Source: Mesorhizobium plurifarium (GTDB lineage Bacteria; Pseudomonadota; Alphaproteobacteria; Rhizobiales; Rhizobiaceae). Taken from it: a stretch of DNA of 44,999 nucleotides. Location: assembly GCA_000824785.1 (NCBI GenBank), contig CCNB01000004.1, positions 727,446 through 772,444 of the forward strand, in the 5' to 3' direction. Below are positions 10,836-20,690 of this stretch, one piece after another. Position numbers and translations under genes: made by a program. Within the stretch, counting starts at the first letter, position 1. Each line of letters starts with the position of its first letter. The notes beneath the pieces were generated by a model. That model did no database searches, was not told where the DNA came from, and saw nothing but the letters and a program-made list of their open reading frames with translations.

Positions 10836-12500
10836 TCAGTTGGCCTGGCGGCGCAGGAAAGCCGGGATCTCCAGCTGGTCGTCTTCCTGGACCGTGCGGG
10901 CCTGCGGCGTCAGCCGGCCCTGGTCGTCGAGCTGACCACGGCGCGGCGCGTAGAGCTGCGGGTCCTGGCTGGCGAGGCGGCGCATCTCGGGCGCCGCCTG
11001 GCGCAGCTTCGGCTCGCGCGGCTGCGCCGGCTGGAGCCGGGCCGGCTCTTCCTCGCGGCGGGTCAGGCCGTTGGTCAGGCGCTTGATCAGCCCCATCGGA
11101 CCGCTGTTCTCATGGTCCGCGGGCCGGGTCTTGGCTTCGACCTCGGCCCTTACCACCGGCGGAAAGTCCTCCACGCGGGGCATGCGCTGCGGGGCCGCGG
11201 CCACCGGCTGCGGCATCTCGCGCTGCGGCGCGGGCTGCTGCATGACCTGCTGCGGCACCACCGGCTGCGGCTGCGGCTGGGCTGGCGGAGCCTGGAAGAT
11301 CTTGCTCTGCGGCCGGAAGTCGTCGACCGGCGCGGGACGCGGCTGCTGGGCCATGGCGGCGGCGTTCGCCTCGGCGAGCTGGATCGCCTCGGCGACCGGA
11401 TCGACCGCACGCGGCTCGTAGGCCTGCGGCTGAACCGGAGCGGGACGGATTTCAGCGGCCGGAGCCGCCGCCGGACGGGCGACCGGCTTCTGCGGCGCGC
11501 GGATCGAGATCGGCGCAGCCGCGATTTCGGCGGCCGACTTGTCGATACCGGTGGCGACGACAGACACGCGGATCACGCCCTCCAGCTCCTCGTCGAACGT
11601 GGCGCCCAAGATGATGTTGGCGTCCTGGTCGACCTCCTCGCGGATGCGGGTGGCTGCCTCGTCCACCTCGAACAGGGTCAGGTCGCGGCCGCCGGTGATC
11701 GAGATCAGCAGGCCCTTGGCGCCCTTCATCGAGGTCTCGTCGAGCAGCGGGTTGGCGATCGCGGCTTCCGCGGCGGCCATCGCGCGGCCCTCGCCCGAAG
11801 CCTCGCCCGTGCCCATCATCGCCTTGCCCATTTCGCGCATCACCGAACGGACGTCGGCGAAGTCGAGATTGATCAGGCCTTCCTTGACCATCAGGTCGGT
11901 GATGCAGGCAACACCCGAGTAGAGCACCTGGTCGGCCATGGCGAAGGCATCGGCGAAGGTGGTCTTGTCATTGGCCAGCCGGAACAGGTTCTGGTTGGGA
12001 ATGACGATCAGGGTGTCGACGCATTTCTGCAGTTCCTCGATGCCCATGTCGGCCGTCTTCATGCGGCGCTGGCCCTCGAAGTGGAACGGCTTGGTGACGA
12101 CGCCCACTGTGAGGATGCCCTTCTCGCGCGCGGCGCGGGCAACGACCGGAGCCGCACCCGTGCCGGTGCCGCCGCCCATGCCGGCGGTGACGAAGCACAT
12201 ATGGGTGTTGGAGAGGTGATCGATGATCTCATCGATGCACTCTTCCGCCGCCGCGCGGCCGACTTCCGGCTGCGAGCCGGCGCCGAGGCCTTCGGTGACG
12301 TGCGCGCCAAGCTGGATCAGCCGCTCGGCCTTCGACATGGTCAGCGCCTGCGCGTCGGTGTTGGCCACCACGAACTCGACGCCGCGCAGGCCGGCTGTGA
12401 TCATGTTGTTCACGGCATTGCCGCCGCCGCCGCCGACACCGAACACGGTGATGCGGGGCTTGAGCTCGGTGATGTCCGGCTTCTGCAGATTGATGGTCAT
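10836..12500 (-). CDS. ftsZ: Cell division protein FtsZ (long-tailed)
   Basis: A 554-residue tubulin-like GTPase that forms the Z ring. GTP-binding motifs are seen: [12 protein letters not shown] near residue 22-33, the tubulin signature [11 protein letters not shown] near 108-118 and [11 protein letters not shown] near 214. The polymerising core ends near residue 320. A long Pro/Gln/Ala-rich linker (about 330-535) then leads to the conserved C-terminal peptide [12 protein letters not shown], which binds FtsA and other tethers. The extended linker is typical of Rhizobiales, whose FtsZ is much longer than the 383 residues of E. coli. ATG at 12500 follows GGACGGAG. It sits 68 bp after ftsA and is followed by a strong hairpin terminator. 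Confidence 0.98.
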   Translation of the reverse strand: MTINLQKPDITELKPRITVFGVGGGGGNAVNNMITAGLRGVEFVVANTDAQALTMSKAERLIQLGAHVTEGLGAGSQPEVGRAAAEECIDEIIDHLSNTHMCFVTAGMGGGTGTGAAPVVARAAREKGILTVGVVTKPFHFEGQRRMKTADMGIEELQKCVDTLIVIPNQNLFRLANDKTTFADAFAMADQVLYSGVACITDLMVKEGLINLDFADVRSVMREMGKAMMGTGEASGEGRAMAAAEAAIANPLLDETSMKGAKGLLISITGGRDLTLFEVDEAATRIREEVDQDANIILGATFDEELEGVIRVSVVATGIDKSAAEIAAAPISIRAPQKPVARPAAAPAAEIRPAPVQPQAYEPRAVDPVAEAIQLAEANAAAMAQQPRPAPVDDFRPQSKIFQAPPAQPQPQPVVPQQVMQQPAPQREMPQPVAAAPQRMPRVEDFPPVVRAEVEAKTRPADHENSGPMGLIKRLTNGLTRREEEPARLQPAQPREPKLRQAAPEMRRLASQDPQLYAPRRGQLDDQGRLTPQARTVQEDDQLEIPAFLRRQAN

Positions 12501-12568
12501 TTGTCTCCGTCCTTTGCCTTTCCCGCCGCCTCGCCGCTGCGGCCGCCTATGGGGCTGTCCCCGTCAAA

Positions 12569-13876
12569 TTAAAAACTGTCTCTCAACCACTGACTCATGC
12601 GATGCAGTTTTCCGCCCGTTCCGGTCATCCTGAAACCGGAAAGTCCTTTCGCCGAATGGCTCTCGAAGCTCGCCATCTGCGGATAGATCATCAGCCCGAC
12701 CGGGGTCGAGAACGCCGGTCCCTTGGCCGCTTCCGGCAGGCCTGCGACGCCCAGCGGGCGGCCGATGCGCACATTGCGACCGAGAATGCGGCGCGCCGCT
12801 TCCGGCAGGCCGGCAAGCTGGCTGGCGCCGCCTGTGAGCACGACCCGCTTGCCGACGGCATTGCCGTAGCCGGACTTGTTCAGCCGGTCGCGCAGAAGCT
12901 CCAGCGTCTCGTCGGTGCGGGCGCGGATGATGCGCGTCATCACCGAGCGCGGGATCTGCAGCGGCACGTCGCCCTCCTCGCCGATCGGCTGGATCGAGAC
13001 GAGGTCGCGGTCGTCGGCGCTGCCGGGCAGCGCCGAGCCATGCATCACCTTCAGCCGCTCCGCGGCATCGAGCGAGGTCGACAGCCCCTTGGCCATATCG
13101 AGCGTCACATGGTTGCCGCCGATGGCAATCGCGTCGCCGTGGACGAACTTGCCTTCCGCGAAGACCGAGATGGTTGTCGTGCCGCCGCCCATGTCGATAC
13201 AGGCGGCGCCCATTTCGAGTTCGTCATCGACCAGCGAGGCAAGCCCGCTGGCATAGGGCGTCGCCACCATGCGCTCGACCGACAGATGCGAGCGGTTGAT
13301 GCAGAGCTCCAGGTTGCGCATCGGCGCGGCATCGCCTGTCAGCACATGCATGTCGACGCCAAGCGCATCGCCCACCATGCCGCGCGGGTCGCGTATGCCG
13401 CGCTCGCCATCCAGCGAGAAGCCGACGGGCAGCGAATGGATCACCTCGCGCTCGGCCCTCAGCGCCTGCTTGGCCCCGGCGGCGAGCACGCGCTTGATGT
13501 CGACTTCCTCGACCTGATGGCCGCCGAGATTGACGGTCGCCGAGAAGGCTTCGCTCTTCAGCCGGCCCGCCGTCATGTTGACGATGAGGGAATCGACCGT
13601 GAGCCCGGCCATGCGCTCGGCCGCGTCGACGGCAAGCCGGATGGCATGCTCGGCGCGATCGAGGTCGATCACCACGCCGGACTTCACGCCTTGCGACTTC
13701 TGGTGGCCGATGCCGATCACCTGGATCCGGTGCGAACGTCCGCGCAGGAGCTTGCCGTCCTCGTTCGGCTTGAGCTTCGCCACCACGCAGCAAACCTTGC
13801 TGGAACCGACATCGAGCACGGTCAGCGTGCCCGACCGGCGCGAAGAAGCGTCACTACTGCCGCCAAGCCAGCTCAT
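12569..13876 (-). CDS. ftsA: Cell division protein FtsA
   Basis: A 435-residue actin-like ATPase that tethers FtsZ to the membrane and recruits later divisome parts. ASKHA phosphate motifs are present: LDVGSSKVCCVVAK near residue 20-33 and CIDMGGGTTTISVF near 216-229, with VLTGGASQLAGLPE near 347 as the adenosine motif. The C-terminal MSQWLRDSF is an amphipathic membrane-targeting helix. The N-terminal 15 residues (GGSSDASSRRSG) form a short polar extension. ATG at 13876 overlaps the ftsQ stop in ATGA, so translation is coupled. Confidence 0.97.
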   Translation of the reverse strand: MSWLGGSSDASSRRSGTLTVLDVGSSKVCCVVAKLKPNEDGKLLRGRSHRIQVIGIGHQKSQGVKSGVVIDLDRAEHAIRLAVDAAERMAGLTVDSLIVNMTAGRLKSEAFSATVNLGGHQVEEVDIKRVLAAGAKQALRAEREVIHSLPVGFSLDGERGIRDPRGMVGDALGVDMHVLTGDAAPMRNLELCINRSHLSVERMVATPYASGLASLVDDELEMGAACIDMGGGTTTISVFAEGKFVHGDAIAIGGNHVTLDMAKGLSTSLDAAERLKVMHGSALPGSADDRDLVSIQPIGEEGDVPLQIPRSVMTRIIRARTDETLELLRDRLNKSGYGNAVGKRVVLTGGASQLAGLPEAARRILGRNVRIGRPLGVAGLPEAAKGPAFSTPVGLMIYPQMASFESHSAKGLSGFRMTGTGGKLHRMSQWLRDSF

Positions 13877-14817
13877 ATCTTCGTCCCCGCCTTGCGCTTG
13901 GCCAGGTTCTTCGGCTTGTCGCTGAGCGCGGCTTCGCGCTGCGTCGCCGCCTCCGGCGAGAGCTCCACGACCAGCCGGTCGGGAAGCCGCATGTCGACGG
14001 CGGCGATGTCGCGCGTCAAAAGCCCGTTGTCATGATCGATCTTGACCAACTCGGCGATCGCCTGGTCCTCGCCGTCTTCCGGCAGCTTGATCGTGATGCC
14101 GTTCTCAAGCCTCAGGTCCCAGCGGCGCTCGCCGACCCGGATGTAACCTTTGACCCGAGCTGCAAGCTCCGGGTAGCGCTCGATCTTGGCGAGAAAGGCC
14201 GGCGCCATCGCCGGGGCGCCGGCGCCGATGATCAGCGGCAGCAGCGCCTGCTTGCCACCCGAGAATGGCGCGATCACCTCGCCCGACCGCTCGATGACGG
14301 AAACCGAGGTACCCTGCTGCCAGAGCGCGAAGGGCTCGCGCTCCTCGATGCGCACTTCCAGCGTATGCGGATAGATCTTGCGCACCGCCGCGCCCTCGAC
14401 CCAAGGCAGCGTCGCGATACGCTCACGCGCCGCCTCGGCATCGAAGCCGATCAGCGAGGTCCAACCATCGAGGCCGAGACGGTCCAGCACATCGATCTCG
14501 GATGTCTGGCGGTTGCCGACGACCTTGATCTGGTCGACAGCAAAACCAGTGCGCGCCGTCACGCCCTGCACGATGCTGTCGGCGTAACCGCCGAGAAAAG
14601 CGCCATACGCGCTGCTCGATGCGATCAGCGCAGCGGAAAGGATCGCCGCCGAAAAGCGCGGCGCTTCATATTCGCCGCCGCACAGGCGCGCCAGAACGCG
14701 CATCGGCCGGCGGAGCTGACGCGGCAACACGAAACGGTCGAATGACAGAGACATGCCGAACAGCGCGGGCCAAGCCGCGCCACCGCCATTACCCTGTCCC
14801 CACCTCAACGCAGACAC
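13873..14817 (-). CDS. ftsQ: Cell division protein FtsQ (GTG start)
   Basis: A 314-residue bitopic membrane protein linking early and late divisome components. It has a cytoplasmic N-terminus, one membrane segment ([21 protein letters not shown], about residues 57-77), a POTRA domain ([20 protein letters not shown] onward) and a beta domain with [21 protein letters not shown] choose GTG at 14817 because GGAGG lies 7 bases upstream of it; ATG at 14754 would give 293 residues and lacks such a site, and the longer open frame overlaps ddl too far. This start lies inside the last codons of ddl (13-bp overlap), implying coupling. The stop overlaps ftsA in ATGA. Confidence 0.92.
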   Translation of the reverse strand: MSALRWGQGNGGGAAWPALFGMSLSFDRFVLPRQLRRPMRVLARLCGGEYEAPRFSAAILSAALIASSSAYGAFLGGYADSIVQGVTARTGFAVDQIKVVGNRQTSEIDVLDRLGLDGWTSLIGFDAEAARERIATLPWVEGAAVRKIYPHTLEVRIEEREPFALWQQGTSVSVIERSGEVIAPFSGGKQALLPLIIGAGAPAMAPAFLAKIERYPELAARVKGYIRVGERRWDLRLENGITIKLPEDGEDQAIAELVKIDHDNGLLTRDIAAVDMRLPDRLVVELSPEAATQREAALSDKPKNLAKRKAGTKI

Positions 14818-15731
14818 GAAGCGTCCTCCACCATCCAACTCAACAAATCGCCGAACGAGTGTCCCGCTTGCGCGGCGATTTCGGGCACCAGAGACGTCGG
14901 CGTCATGCCCGGCTGAGTGTTGACCTCGAGCCAGACAACCTCGCCGTTTTCGGAGTGACGGTCGTCGTAACGGAAGTCCGATCGGGAAACGCCCCGGCAA
15001 CCAATGGCAAGATGAGCCTTGAGGGCCAGTGTCTGTATTTTTTGGTAAATATTCGGTGAAATTTTAGCAGGGATTTCGTGTTTTGATCCGCCGGGAACGT
15101 ATTTTGAATCGTAATCGTAGAAGGAATGCCCGGTCGGGATGATCTCGCACACACCAAGCGCCACATCACCCATCACCGCGCAGGTCAATTCGCGCCCATG
15201 GATGTAGCGCTCGACCATGACGATCTCGCCATATTGCCATTCGGTCGAGCCGATCACCTGCGGTGGATGCGACTGCCCTTCATGCACGATGACGACACCG
15301 AAGCTCGACCCCTCATTGACCGGCTTGACCACATAAGGCGGCTTCATCGGGTGCTTGTTCTGGACGGCGAAGCGATTGACCACCTTGGATTCCGCGACCG
15401 GAACGCCGGACGCCTTGGCAACCTTCTTGGCCTGCTCCTTGTTCATGGCCAACGCCGAAGCGAGCACACCCGAGTGGGTGTAGGGAATTGCGAGATATTC
15501 GAGAATTCCCTGGATGGTGCCGTCCTCGCCGAACGGACCATGCAGCGCATTGAAGGCGACGTCGGGCTTAAGCTCGGCAAGCACGGAACCGACGTCGCGC
15601 GAAACATCGACACGGGTAACCCGATAGCCTTCATTCTCCAGCGCATCCGCACACGCCTTCCCCGAGGACAGAGACACGGGCCGCTCCGAGGAGAATCCAC
15701 CCAGGAGGACAGCCACATGCTTCTTCTTCAT
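14805..15731 (-). CDS. ddl: D-alanine--D-alanine ligase
   Basis: A 308-residue ATP-grasp enzyme joining two D-alanines for the peptidoglycan stem peptide. Seen: N-terminal [33 protein letters not shown] near 60-75, the ATP-binding [13 protein letters not shown], the [18 protein letters not shown] loop and the metal-binding [16 protein letters not shown] near the end. ATG at 15731 has AGAGGGG nine bases upstream; an in-frame ATG at 15740 would add three residues but sits almost on that site. It heads the ddl-ftsQ-ftsA-ftsZ block, separated from murB by a 311-bp hairpin-rich gap, so it probably has its own promoter. Confidence 0.96.
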   Translation of the reverse strand: MKKKHVAVLLGGFSSERPVSLSSGKACADALENEGYRVTRVDVSRDVGSVLAELKPDVAFNALHGPFGEDGTIQGILEYLAIPYTHSGVLASALAMNKEQAKKVAKASGVPVAESKVVNRFAVQNKHPMKPPYVVKPVNEGSSFGVVIVHEGQSHPPQVIGSTEWQYGEIVMVERYIHGRELTCAVMGDVALGVCEIIPTGHSFYDYDSKYVPGGSKHEIPAKISPNIYQKIQTLALKAHLAIGCRGVSRSDFRYDDRHSENGEVVWLEVNTQPGMTPTSLVPEIAAQAGHSFGDLLSWMVEDASCLR

Positions 15732-15929
15732 TCCCGTCATCCCCTCTCACGCCGGGCCTGCAACCGATATTCCCGCACCGCATTTCCGAGCATTGAGTCC
15801 GCGTCTTCCGGCAGGTTGCCCCCCAGACGGAAAACGCGGCTGAACGCGTCGAACGACTCAAATCAGGAAACGCTTTAGGGCAGAGAATCAGAGAGTTGAT
15901 TCGCTGGCAAGTACCTATGATTCCGAGAG

Positions 15930-15999
15930 ATTCACTTTCCGCGAAAACGGCAGCAAAAAGTGAATTGTGAGTCTTTAAGGCAACGGTTTGCTGCCGTTT
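15930..15999. repeat. Mutually exclusive hairpins before ddl
   Basis: A 9-bp perfect inverted repeat (15930-15938 with 15957-15965) shares bases with a 13-bp perfect inverted repeat (15945-15957 with 15987-15999), so only one stem can form at a time. This layout is what an attenuator or RNA switch would need, though no leader peptide or U-tract is evident. Confidence 0.4.
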
Positions 16000-16009
16000 C
16001 AGACCGCTG

Positions 16010-16034
16010 GAAGTTCAAGCATCACATGAACTTC
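16010..16034 (-). terminator. Hairpin directly after murB
   Basis: An 8-bp perfect stem GAAGTTCA/TGAACTTC with a 9-base loop lies 8 bp past the murB stop on the minus strand. No U-tract follows, so it may be an RNA-stabilising or Rho-related 3' end, not an intrinsic terminator. Confidence 0.4.
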
Positions 16035-16042
16035 AGCCCGCG

Positions 16043-17008
16043 CTAAAGAAGCTGCCCGAGGAACTCCTGCACCTCATGGCCGGGTCTAAAATTGCCGAGG
16101 CGCTTGATCTCCCAGTGCAGCCGGATGCCCGAATTCTCGAGCACCCGCGCCCGCACCGTCTCGCCGAGATATTCGAGGTCGTAGCCCGTGGCCGTGCCGG
16201 TGTTGATCATGAAGTTGCAATGCATCGGCGACATCTGCGCGCCGCCGATCATCAGCCCGCGGCAGCCGGCCTTGTCGATTTCCTGCCAAGCCGAGGTGCC
16301 TTCCGGATTCTTGAAGGTGGAGCCGCCGGTCTTCTCGCGGATCGGCTGCACCGTCTCGCGATGGTTCTGCACGGCATCCATCGCCGCCTTGATCGCCGCC
16401 TTGTCTTCGGAAAACCCTTCGAAAATGGCTGAGGTGAAGATCAGTCCGGAAGGCGCGGATGAGTGGCGATAGGCATAGCCCATATCGGCGTTGCTCAGCG
16501 TATGGAGATTGCCCTTGCGGTCCAGCGCCCTCACCTCGACGACCCGCTCGCGGGTCTCGACGCCGTTGGCGCCGGCATTCATCCTGAGCGCGCCGCCGAC
16601 CGCTCCGGGGATGCCGTGGTAGAAATGGAAGCCGCCGATGCCGGCTTCGTAAGCCACCGCGGCGACACGTTTGTCCGGCGTTGCCGCTCCGGCCTTGATC
16701 GTGGTCGGCCCGGTCGCCTCGGCCTCGCCGAAACCCTTGGCCGAGAGCCTGACGACGAAGCCGGGAATGCCGCCGTCGCGCACCAGAAGGTTAGAGCCGA
16801 CGCCAACCACCATGACCGGTATTTCTTCCGGCACGGCGCGCAGGAAAGCCGCCAGGTCTTCCTCGTCGGCCGGCTGGAACAGCGCCTCCGCCAGGCCGCC
16901 GGCCCGAAACCAGGTGATCTTGTCCATTTCGGCGTTCGGCGTGATGCGGCCGCGCAGGCCGGAAAGCTTGTCGCCGAGTTTATCGATGAGGTCCTGGCCG
17001 CGCATCAT
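16043..17008 (-). CDS. murB: UDP-N-acetylenolpyruvoylglucosamine reductase MurB
   Basis: A 321-residue FAD enzyme reducing UDP-GlcNAc-enolpyruvate to UDP-MurNAc with NADPH. FAD-binding motifs seen are [15 protein letters not shown] and [19 protein letters not shown]. The catalytic serine lies in [11 protein letters not shown] and the C-terminal [13 protein letters not shown] carries the conserved Glu. The start is the ATG at 17008, which overlaps the murC stop (ATGA at 17005-17008); a second ATG follows directly. The frame stays open 420 bp further upstream into murC, but that part reads as out-of-frame murC. It is the last gene of the upper dcw block before the hairpin-rich gap. Confidence 0.97.
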   Translation of the reverse strand: MMRGQDLIDKLGDKLSGLRGRITPNAEMDKITWFRAGGLAEALFQPADEEDLAAFLRAVPEEIPVMVVGVGSNLLVRDGGIPGFVVRLSAKGFGEAEATGPTTIKAGAATPDKRVAAVAYEAGIGGFHFYHGIPGAVGGALRMNAGANGVETRERVVEVRALDRKGNLHTLSNADMGYAYRHSSAPSGLIFTSAIFEGFSEDKAAIKAAMDAVQNHRETVQPIREKTGGSTFKNPEGTSAWQEIDKAGCRGLMIGGAQMSPMHCNFMINTGTATGYDLEYLGETVRARVLENSGIRLHWEIKRLGNFRPGHEVQEFLGQLL

Positions 17009-18411
17009 GAAGGCGTCCCACCAAGTTCCTTGGGCAGCGCATAGGCCCACTGCGTGATGTTGCCGGCGCCAAGGAAGACGACGAAGTCGCCGGGCTTGGC
17101 AAGCTCGCGAATGGCGGGCGCGATCGCCGCCGCGCCATCGATATAGCGTGCGTCGCGGTGGCCGCCAGAGCGGATGCGCGACACCAGCGCGTCGGAAGTC
17201 ACGCCTTCTATAGGCTCTTCGCCGGCCGCGTAGACCGGCGCCACCATGACCGTGTCGGCATCGTTGAAGCAGACCGAGAATTCCTCGAAGAGGTCGCGCA
17301 GCCGGGTGAAGCGATGCGGCTGCGCGATGGCGATGACACGCCCCTTGGTCGCGCTGCGCGCGGCCTTGAGCACCGCCGCGATCTCGACCGGATGGTGGCC
17401 GTAATCGTCGAACACCTCGACGCCGTTCCACGAGCCGGTATGGGTGAAGCGCCGTTTGACGCCGGCGAAGGACGACAGGCCCTTCTTGATCGCCTCGGCC
17501 GAGAGGCCAAGCTCATGCGCGACCGCGATTGCCGCGGTCGCGTTGGAGACATTATGTCGGCCTGGCATCGGCAGGCGCAAATCCTTGATCGTAGAGGTTC
17601 CACGGCCTTTGCGGTCGCGGATCACCACATCGAACGCCGAAGTCGCGCCTTCCATGCGGTGGTTGGTGAAGCGCACGTCGGCCTGCGCGTTCTCGCCATA
17701 GGTGATGACGCGCCGGTCCTCGATGCGGCCGACCAGCGCCTGCACTTCCGGATGGTCGGTGCACATCACGCCGAAGCCGTAGAACGGCACGTTCTCGACG
17801 AACTGGCGGAAGGCCTCGCGCACCTTGTCGAAGCTGCCATAGTGGTCGAGATGCTCGGGATCGATGTTGGTGACGACGGCGATGTCGGCCGGCAGTTTCA
17901 GGAACGTGCCGTCGCTCTCGTCGGCTTCGACCACCATCCACTCGCCATCGCCCATGCGCGCATTGGTGCCATAGGCGTTGATGATGCCGCCATTGATGAC
18001 GGTCGGGTCGAGCCCGCCGGCCTCGAGCAGCGTCGCCACCATGGACGTGGTGGTTGTCTTGCCATGCGTGCCGCCGATGGCGATGGCCTGGCGGAAACGC
18101 ATAAGCTCGGCCAGCATCTCGGCCCGGCGGACAATGGGGAGCAACTTCTCCCGCGCGGCCTTCAGTTCCGGATTGGACTTCTTGATCGCGGTCGAAACGA
18201 CCACGACTTCGGCGTCGCCGAGATTCTCCGCCCTGTGGCCGACGAAGCACTCGATGCCCTTGTCGCGCAGCCGCTGCACATTGGCGCCGTCGGCCTGGTC
18301 GGACCCCTGCACCTTGTAGCCGAGATTGTGCAGCACTTCGGCGATGCCGCTCATGCCGATGCCGCCGATGCCGATGAAATGTACAAGGCCGATCGTCTGC
18401 GGCATCTTCAT
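17005..18411 (-). CDS. murC: UDP-N-acetylmuramate--L-alanine ligase MurC
   Basis: A 468-residue Mur ligase adding L-alanine to UDP-MurNAc with ATP. Three Mur domains are clear: N-terminal [17 protein letters not shown] for UDP binding, the central P-loop [18 protein letters not shown] with [10 protein letters not shown] and the [11 protein letters not shown] motif, and the C-terminal [18 protein letters not shown]. It overlaps murG upstream by 4 bp and murB downstream by 4 bp, so murG-murC-murB are translationally coupled. Confidence 0.98.
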   Translation of the reverse strand: MKMPQTIGLVHFIGIGGIGMSGIAEVLHNLGYKVQGSDQADGANVQRLRDKGIECFVGHRAENLGDAEVVVVSTAIKKSNPELKAAREKLLPIVRRAEMLAELMRFRQAIAIGGTHGKTTTTSMVATLLEAGGLDPTVINGGIINAYGTNARMGDGEWMVVEADESDGTFLKLPADIAVVTNIDPEHLDHYGSFDKVREAFRQFVENVPFYGFGVMCTDHPEVQALVGRIEDRRVITYGENAQADVRFTNHRMEGATSAFDVVIRDRKGRGTSTIKDLRLPMPGRHNVSNATAAIAVAHELGLSAEAIKKGLSSFAGVKRRFTHTGSWNGVEVFDDYGHHPVEIAAVLKAARSATKGRVIAIAQPHRFTRLRDLFEEFSVCFNDADTVMVAPVYAAGEEPIEGVTSDALVSRIRSGGHRDARYIDGAAAIAPAIRELAKPGDFVVFLGAGNITQWAYALPKELGGTPS

Positions 18412-19532
18412 GCGCGCGTCCTCCTGTAGTCCGAAACCGTTTTGCCGGACGCAATAGCCTCTGTCAGATCGGCGAGCAACCGCGCCGCGTTCGGTTTCCC
18501 GGCCGAGCGGGCGGCGGCGGCCATGGTCGCCAGCCGGTTCGGATCTTTGATCAACCCGCCGACCAGTTCGGCGATCCGCTCCGCCGAAAGCGTCGACTGC
18601 GGATGGAGCTCGGCCCCGCCGGCGGCGGCGAGCGCCGCGGCATTCGCCGCCTGGTCGTGGTCGAGCGCGTGCGGGTAAGGCACCAGCAGCGCCGGCCTGC
18701 CGATGACGGCGATTTCCGAAACCGTCGAGGCGCCGGAGCGCGACATCACCAGCTGCGCCGCCCCGATGCGCGCCGCCATGTCGGTGAAGAAGGGCGAAAC
18801 CTGGGCGTCGACGCCGAGGTCGGCATAGGCCGACTTCACCCGCGCGACATCCTCGGCGCGCGCCTGCTGGGTGATGGCCAGACGCTTGCGCTGGTCTTCC
18901 GGCAAGAGCGCGATCGCCGCGGGCACGGCATCGGAAAAGAACTGCGCGCCCTGGCTGCCGCCGAACACCAGGAAGCGGAACGGCTCGCCCTCGTTGGACG
19001 CCACATACGGCGTCTTCGCCGCTTCGAGAATCTGCGGCCTGACCGGATTGCCGGTGGTCACGGTCTTTGCGCCGGCGGCGCTCGCCTCTTCCGGCAGGAA
19101 GCCGCCGGCGATTGCGTCGACGCGGCCGGCGAGCGCCTTGTTGGCGCGGCCCATGACGGCGTTCTGCTCATGGATCAGCGTCGGCACTCTTCGCCTTGTC
19201 GCCGCATAGAGCGGCGGCAGCGTCGGGTAACCGCCGAAGCCGACGACCGCCTCCGGCTTGATCCTGGCGATCACCCGGCTGGCCTCCCGTACGCCCTGCC
19301 AGATTTTCCAGAAGGCCGAGAGCATGGCGACCGGGTTCTTGGAACCCAGCGTGGCCGAAGGGATCGTGTGAATGTCGGCTGCCGGGAAATGGCGGGAATA
19401 GCGCTCGGCGCGATGGTCGGTGGCAAGATGCACCTTCCAGCCGCGGTCGATCAACTCATGCGCGAGCGCCTCGGCCGGAAACAGATGTCCGCCCGTTCCA
19501 CCGGCCGCAAGCAGGATGACACCCTTTGACAT
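18408..19532 (-). CDS. murG: Lipid II synthase MurG (GlcNAc transferase)
   Basis: A 374-residue GT28 glycosyltransferase adding GlcNAc from UDP-GlcNAc to lipid I to give lipid II on the inner face of the membrane. Seen: the N-terminal glycine motif [32 protein letters not shown] near 98-111, TGNPVRPQI near 162, [15 protein letters not shown] near 192, and the donor-site [31 protein letters not shown]. It starts 6 bp after the ftsW stop and ends in a 4-bp overlap with murC. Confidence 0.98.
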   Translation of the reverse strand: MSKGVILLAAGGTGGHLFPAEALAHELIDRGWKVHLATDHRAERYSRHFPAADIHTIPSATLGSKNPVAMLSAFWKIWQGVREASRVIARIKPEAVVGFGGYPTLPPLYAATRRRVPTLIHEQNAVMGRANKALAGRVDAIAGGFLPEEASAAGAKTVTTGNPVRPQILEAAKTPYVASNEGEPFRFLVFGGSQGAQFFSDAVPAAIALLPEDQRKRLAITQQARAEDVARVKSAYADLGVDAQVSPFFTDMAARIGAAQLVMSRSGASTVSEIAVIGRPALLVPYPHALDHDQAANAAALAAAGGAELHPQSTLSAERIAELVGGLIKDPNRLATMAAAARSAGKPNAARLLADLTEAIASGKTVSDYRRTRA

Positions 19533-19538
19533 CCGGCC

Positions 19539-20690
19539 TCATTCCGCCGGCATTGCGCGCTGCGCGAGGACGAAGCCCATCTGCTTGCGCTTTTCCGGCC
19601 GCTTGCGCGTCAGTGCGAGCACCATGCCCATCGAGACGGCGATGGCGATCTGCGAAGAGCCGCCATAGGAGATGAAGGGCAGCGTCATGCCCTTGGCCGG
19701 CATCAGCTGCAGGTTCACGCACATGTTGATGGCCGATTGCAGGCCGAAGACGGTGACGAGGCCCCCGACTGCATAGCGGGTGAAATCATCATGTTCCTTG
19801 AGCGCGATGCTCAAGCCGCGCAGCACGATGAAGGCGAAGATCGACATGATGAAGAAGCACATGATCAGCCCGAACTCCTCGCCCGCGACCGAGAAGACGA
19901 AATCGGTATGAGCGTCCGGAACAATGCGCTTGACGGTTCCTTCACCCGGCCCGACACCGAACCAACTGCCGTTGATCAGCGCCTCGCGGCCCATGTCGAC
20001 TTGGAACGTATCGCCTTCGCCGGTCAGAAACTTGTCAATGCGCAAGGCAACGTGCGGGAACACCGAATAGGCGGCGAACAGGCCGCTTGCCCCGACGATG
20101 CCGAGAGCCACGATCCACAGCCAAGGCAGGCCGGCCATGAAGAACATGACGCCCCAGGTGCCGGTCACGAGCATGGTCTGGCCGAGGTCGGGCTGCGCCA
20201 CCAGAAGCGAGATGACCAGCGCAAGCAACAGCATGGCGAACAGATTGCCGGGAATGTCGGGCTGGCGCTTGTGCTCGGCAAACAGCCACGCGCAGATGAT
20301 GACGAAGGCGGGTTTCAGGAATTCGGACGGCTGGATGGAAAGCCCGGCGAGCGACACCCAGCGCCGCGCGCCTTTCACCTCGACGCCGATGTACAGCACC
20401 GCCACCATCAGCACCAGCATGATGCAGAGCATCACCAGCGACATGCGCCTTATCTGCCGCGCCTCCAGGAAGGAGACCGCAAGCATGACGAGAAGCGCCG
20501 GGATGGTGAAGATCACCTGCCTGGTGGCGAAGTGAAAGCTGTCGAGGCCGATACGCTCGGCCACTGCGGGGCTCGCCGCGAAGGACAAAATGATACCCAG
20601 TCCCATCAGCGACAGGAATGCCGCCAGGAACCAGCGATCGATCGTCCACCACCAGGTGGCGACAGGACTTTTGTCGAGACGGCTTTGCAT
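19539..20690 (-). CDS. ftsW: Septal SEDS glycosyltransferase FtsW
   Basis: A 383-residue SEDS protein with about ten membrane helices that polymerises lipid II at the septum together with FtsI. Features seen: WWWTIDRWFLAAFLSLMGLGIILSF near the N-terminus, GVEVKGARRWVSLAGLSIQPSEFLKPAFV containing the SEDS motif, the VAQPDLGQTMLV segment with the conserved Asp, and late LPFISYGGSSQIAIAVSMGMVLAL. I start at ATG 20690; a TTG one codon upstream is possible. The start overlaps the murD stop by one base (TGATG). Confidence 0.97.
   Translation of the reverse strand: MQSRLDKSPVATWWWTIDRWFLAAFLSLMGLGIILSFAASPAVAERIGLDSFHFATRQVIFTIPALLVMLAVSFLEARQIRRMSLVMLCIMLVLMVAVLYIGVEVKGARRWVSLAGLSIQPSEFLKPAFVIICAWLFAEHKRQPDIPGNLFAMLLLALVISLLVAQPDLGQTMLVTGTWGVMFFMAGLPWLWIVALGIVGASGLFAAYSVFPHVALRIDKFLTGEGDTFQVDMGREALINGSWFGVGPGEGTVKRIVPDAHTDFVFSVAGEEFGLIMCFFIMSIFAFIVLRGLSIALKEHDDFTRYAVGGLVTVFGLQSAINMCVNLQLMPAKGMTLPFISYGGSSQIAIAVSMGMVLALTRKRPEKRKQMGFVLAQRAMPAE

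Larger units (their letters stand above)
15732..16042. other. Hairpin-rich murB-ddl gap
   Basis: No gene is seen in these 311 bp. Inverted repeats present: GAATCA/TGATTC (15885-15902); ATTCACTTT (15930-15938) with AAAGTGAAT (15957-15965); AAACGGCAGCAAA (15945-15957) with TTTGCTGCCGTTT (15987-15999); and GAAGTTCA (16010-16017) with TGAACTTC (16027-16034). The second and third pairs overlap, so they cannot form together. The last pair sits 8 bp after the murB stop. The region probably ends part of the upstream transcript and starts a new one for ddl, but I see no convincing promoter. Confidence 0.5.

Noticed and set aside
16043..17431. Longer MurB frame of 462 codons
   Set aside because: The first 141 codons overlap murC in another frame; the ATGA-coupled ATG at 17008 gives the normal MurB length.
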